Below, piece after piece: positions 25,006 through 25,385 of a DNA stretch of 25,385 nucleotides. The first letter of the stretch is position 1. Each line of letters opens with the position of its first letter. Below the pieces are notes generated by a model. It saw only the letters and a list, made by a program, of their open reading frames with translations, ran no database searches and was not told the DNA's origin. This stretch comes from Monosiga brevicollis MX1 (taxonomy: Eukaryota > Opisthokonta > Choanoflagellata > Craspedida > Salpingoecidae). The translations under genes were made by a program, and so were the position numbers. The stretch lies in contig NW_001865082.1 of assembly GCF_000002865.3 (NCBI RefSeq), positions 171,406 through 196,790 on the forward strand, read 5' to 3'.

Positions 25006-25385
25006 GCAACTCGTGCCCGACCGCAGGTGTCACAACAAAGGGAAACAACAGTAGCCACAAGCTTATTGCCCCAGGGCAGCTGCCCAGGCATCGTGGGGAC
25101 CGCGTCACACGCGGTGTTTACTCATGTGACTGCCACGAGGAGGATCAAGCCCAGGGGGTCCAAAAGTAGGTGTCAATGTGTGAGGTCGTCGTAGCTATGG
25201 AATACCAATAGGAAGACCCATAGCGACCGATGCTGAGTGTGTGCGAAAGCAGTGGGAGTGTTCAAATGCGTGGAAGCACGGATTTGACGCTAACACCCCC
25301 CCTCGCCAGCCGGAGCCCCGATCCGGCGAGGATGGTTCAAAGACAAACGGAAGAAATGGCGAAGGCACGCTGAGAACAAAAAGGG

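Larger units (their letters stand above)
23799..25385. other. Elongase upstream region and unassigned end of window
   Basis: About 1.6 kb without a gene I can recognise. It holds the elongase promoter side with a GC-rich hairpin, a T38 run, a (TG)18 run and an exact 87-bp direct repeat. Frames are open on both strands across the repeat, but none resembles a known protein. No tRNA, 5S or spliceosomal RNA was recognised in it. Confidence 0.6.

Noticed and set aside
24760-25194. A protein with two identical 29-residue repeats on the + strand, and a mirror frame on the - strand
   Set aside because: The repeat is DNA-level (87 bp, a multiple of three) and leaves both strands open. No family resemblance and no splice context supports a coding gene, so it is reported as a repeat only.
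24628-25330. tRNA, 5S or snRNA genes, including GGTTCAA-like boxes and a small hairpin near 25296-25325
   Set aside because: No paired A and B boxes, no cloverleaf, and no match to U1, U2, U4, U5, U6 or 5S sequences as I know them.

Overview
The window is nuclear DNA from an intron-dense unicellular eukaryote. Compact genes alternate on both strands, and introns are mostly 70-155 bp with GT-AG ends. Microsatellites and homopolymer runs are frequent, and there is one assembly gap (482 N). Gene content points to a close relative of animals: an animal-type NEK9 kinase with RCC1 repeats, strumpellin of the WASH complex, a spermine synthase of animal type, and a heparan/keratan-sulfate sulfatase. 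A choanoflagellate of the Monosiga/Salpingoeca kind is my best guess. That is inference, because no species marker is visible.

Layout, left to right: (1) NEK9-like kinase, + strand, 13 exons visible, N-lobe cut off by the window edge, stop at 4372. (2) N-acetylglucosamine-6-sulfatase, +, 11 exons, 4775-7650. (3) A 3-beta-HSD/NSDHL-type sterol dehydrogenase, +, 9 exons, 8224-10383. (4) ZFAND1-like AN1 zinc-finger protein, -, 4 exons, 11816-10708, convergent with gene 3. (5) A CT-rich tract plus the gap, between divergent genes 4 and 6. (6) Strumpellin/WASHC5, +, 27 exons, 12893-19027. (7) Spermine synthase, -, 7 exons, 21143-19348, convergent with gene 6. (8) ELO-family fatty-acid elongase, -, 6 exons, 23798-22365. 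(9) About 1.6 kb without a recognisable gene, holding a GC-rich hairpin, long T and TG runs, and an exact 87-bp direct repeat.

I rebuilt each gene by hand from GT/GC donors and AG acceptors, joining exons so that phase is kept. The seven models use 70 introns. The spliced lengths are 963+ (partial), 550, 420, 272, 1156, 401 and 301 residues. Most are close to the human proteins as I remember them (NEK9 979, GNS 552, ZFAND1 268, WASHC5 1159), which is the main support for the exon calls.

The genes do not form one pathway or operon-like cluster. They are separate cell functions: mitotic kinase, lysosomal glycosaminoglycan breakdown, sterol synthesis, proteasome/stress-granule adaptor, endosomal actin regulation, polyamine synthesis and fatty-acid elongation. 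I found no convincing unknown multi-gene system. The oddest features are the 87-bp repeat, which carries a splice-donor/acceptor arrangement at its edges, a probable GC-AG intron filled by a 135-bp CA repeat, and an apparently degenerate first AN1 finger in the ZFAND1 homologue.
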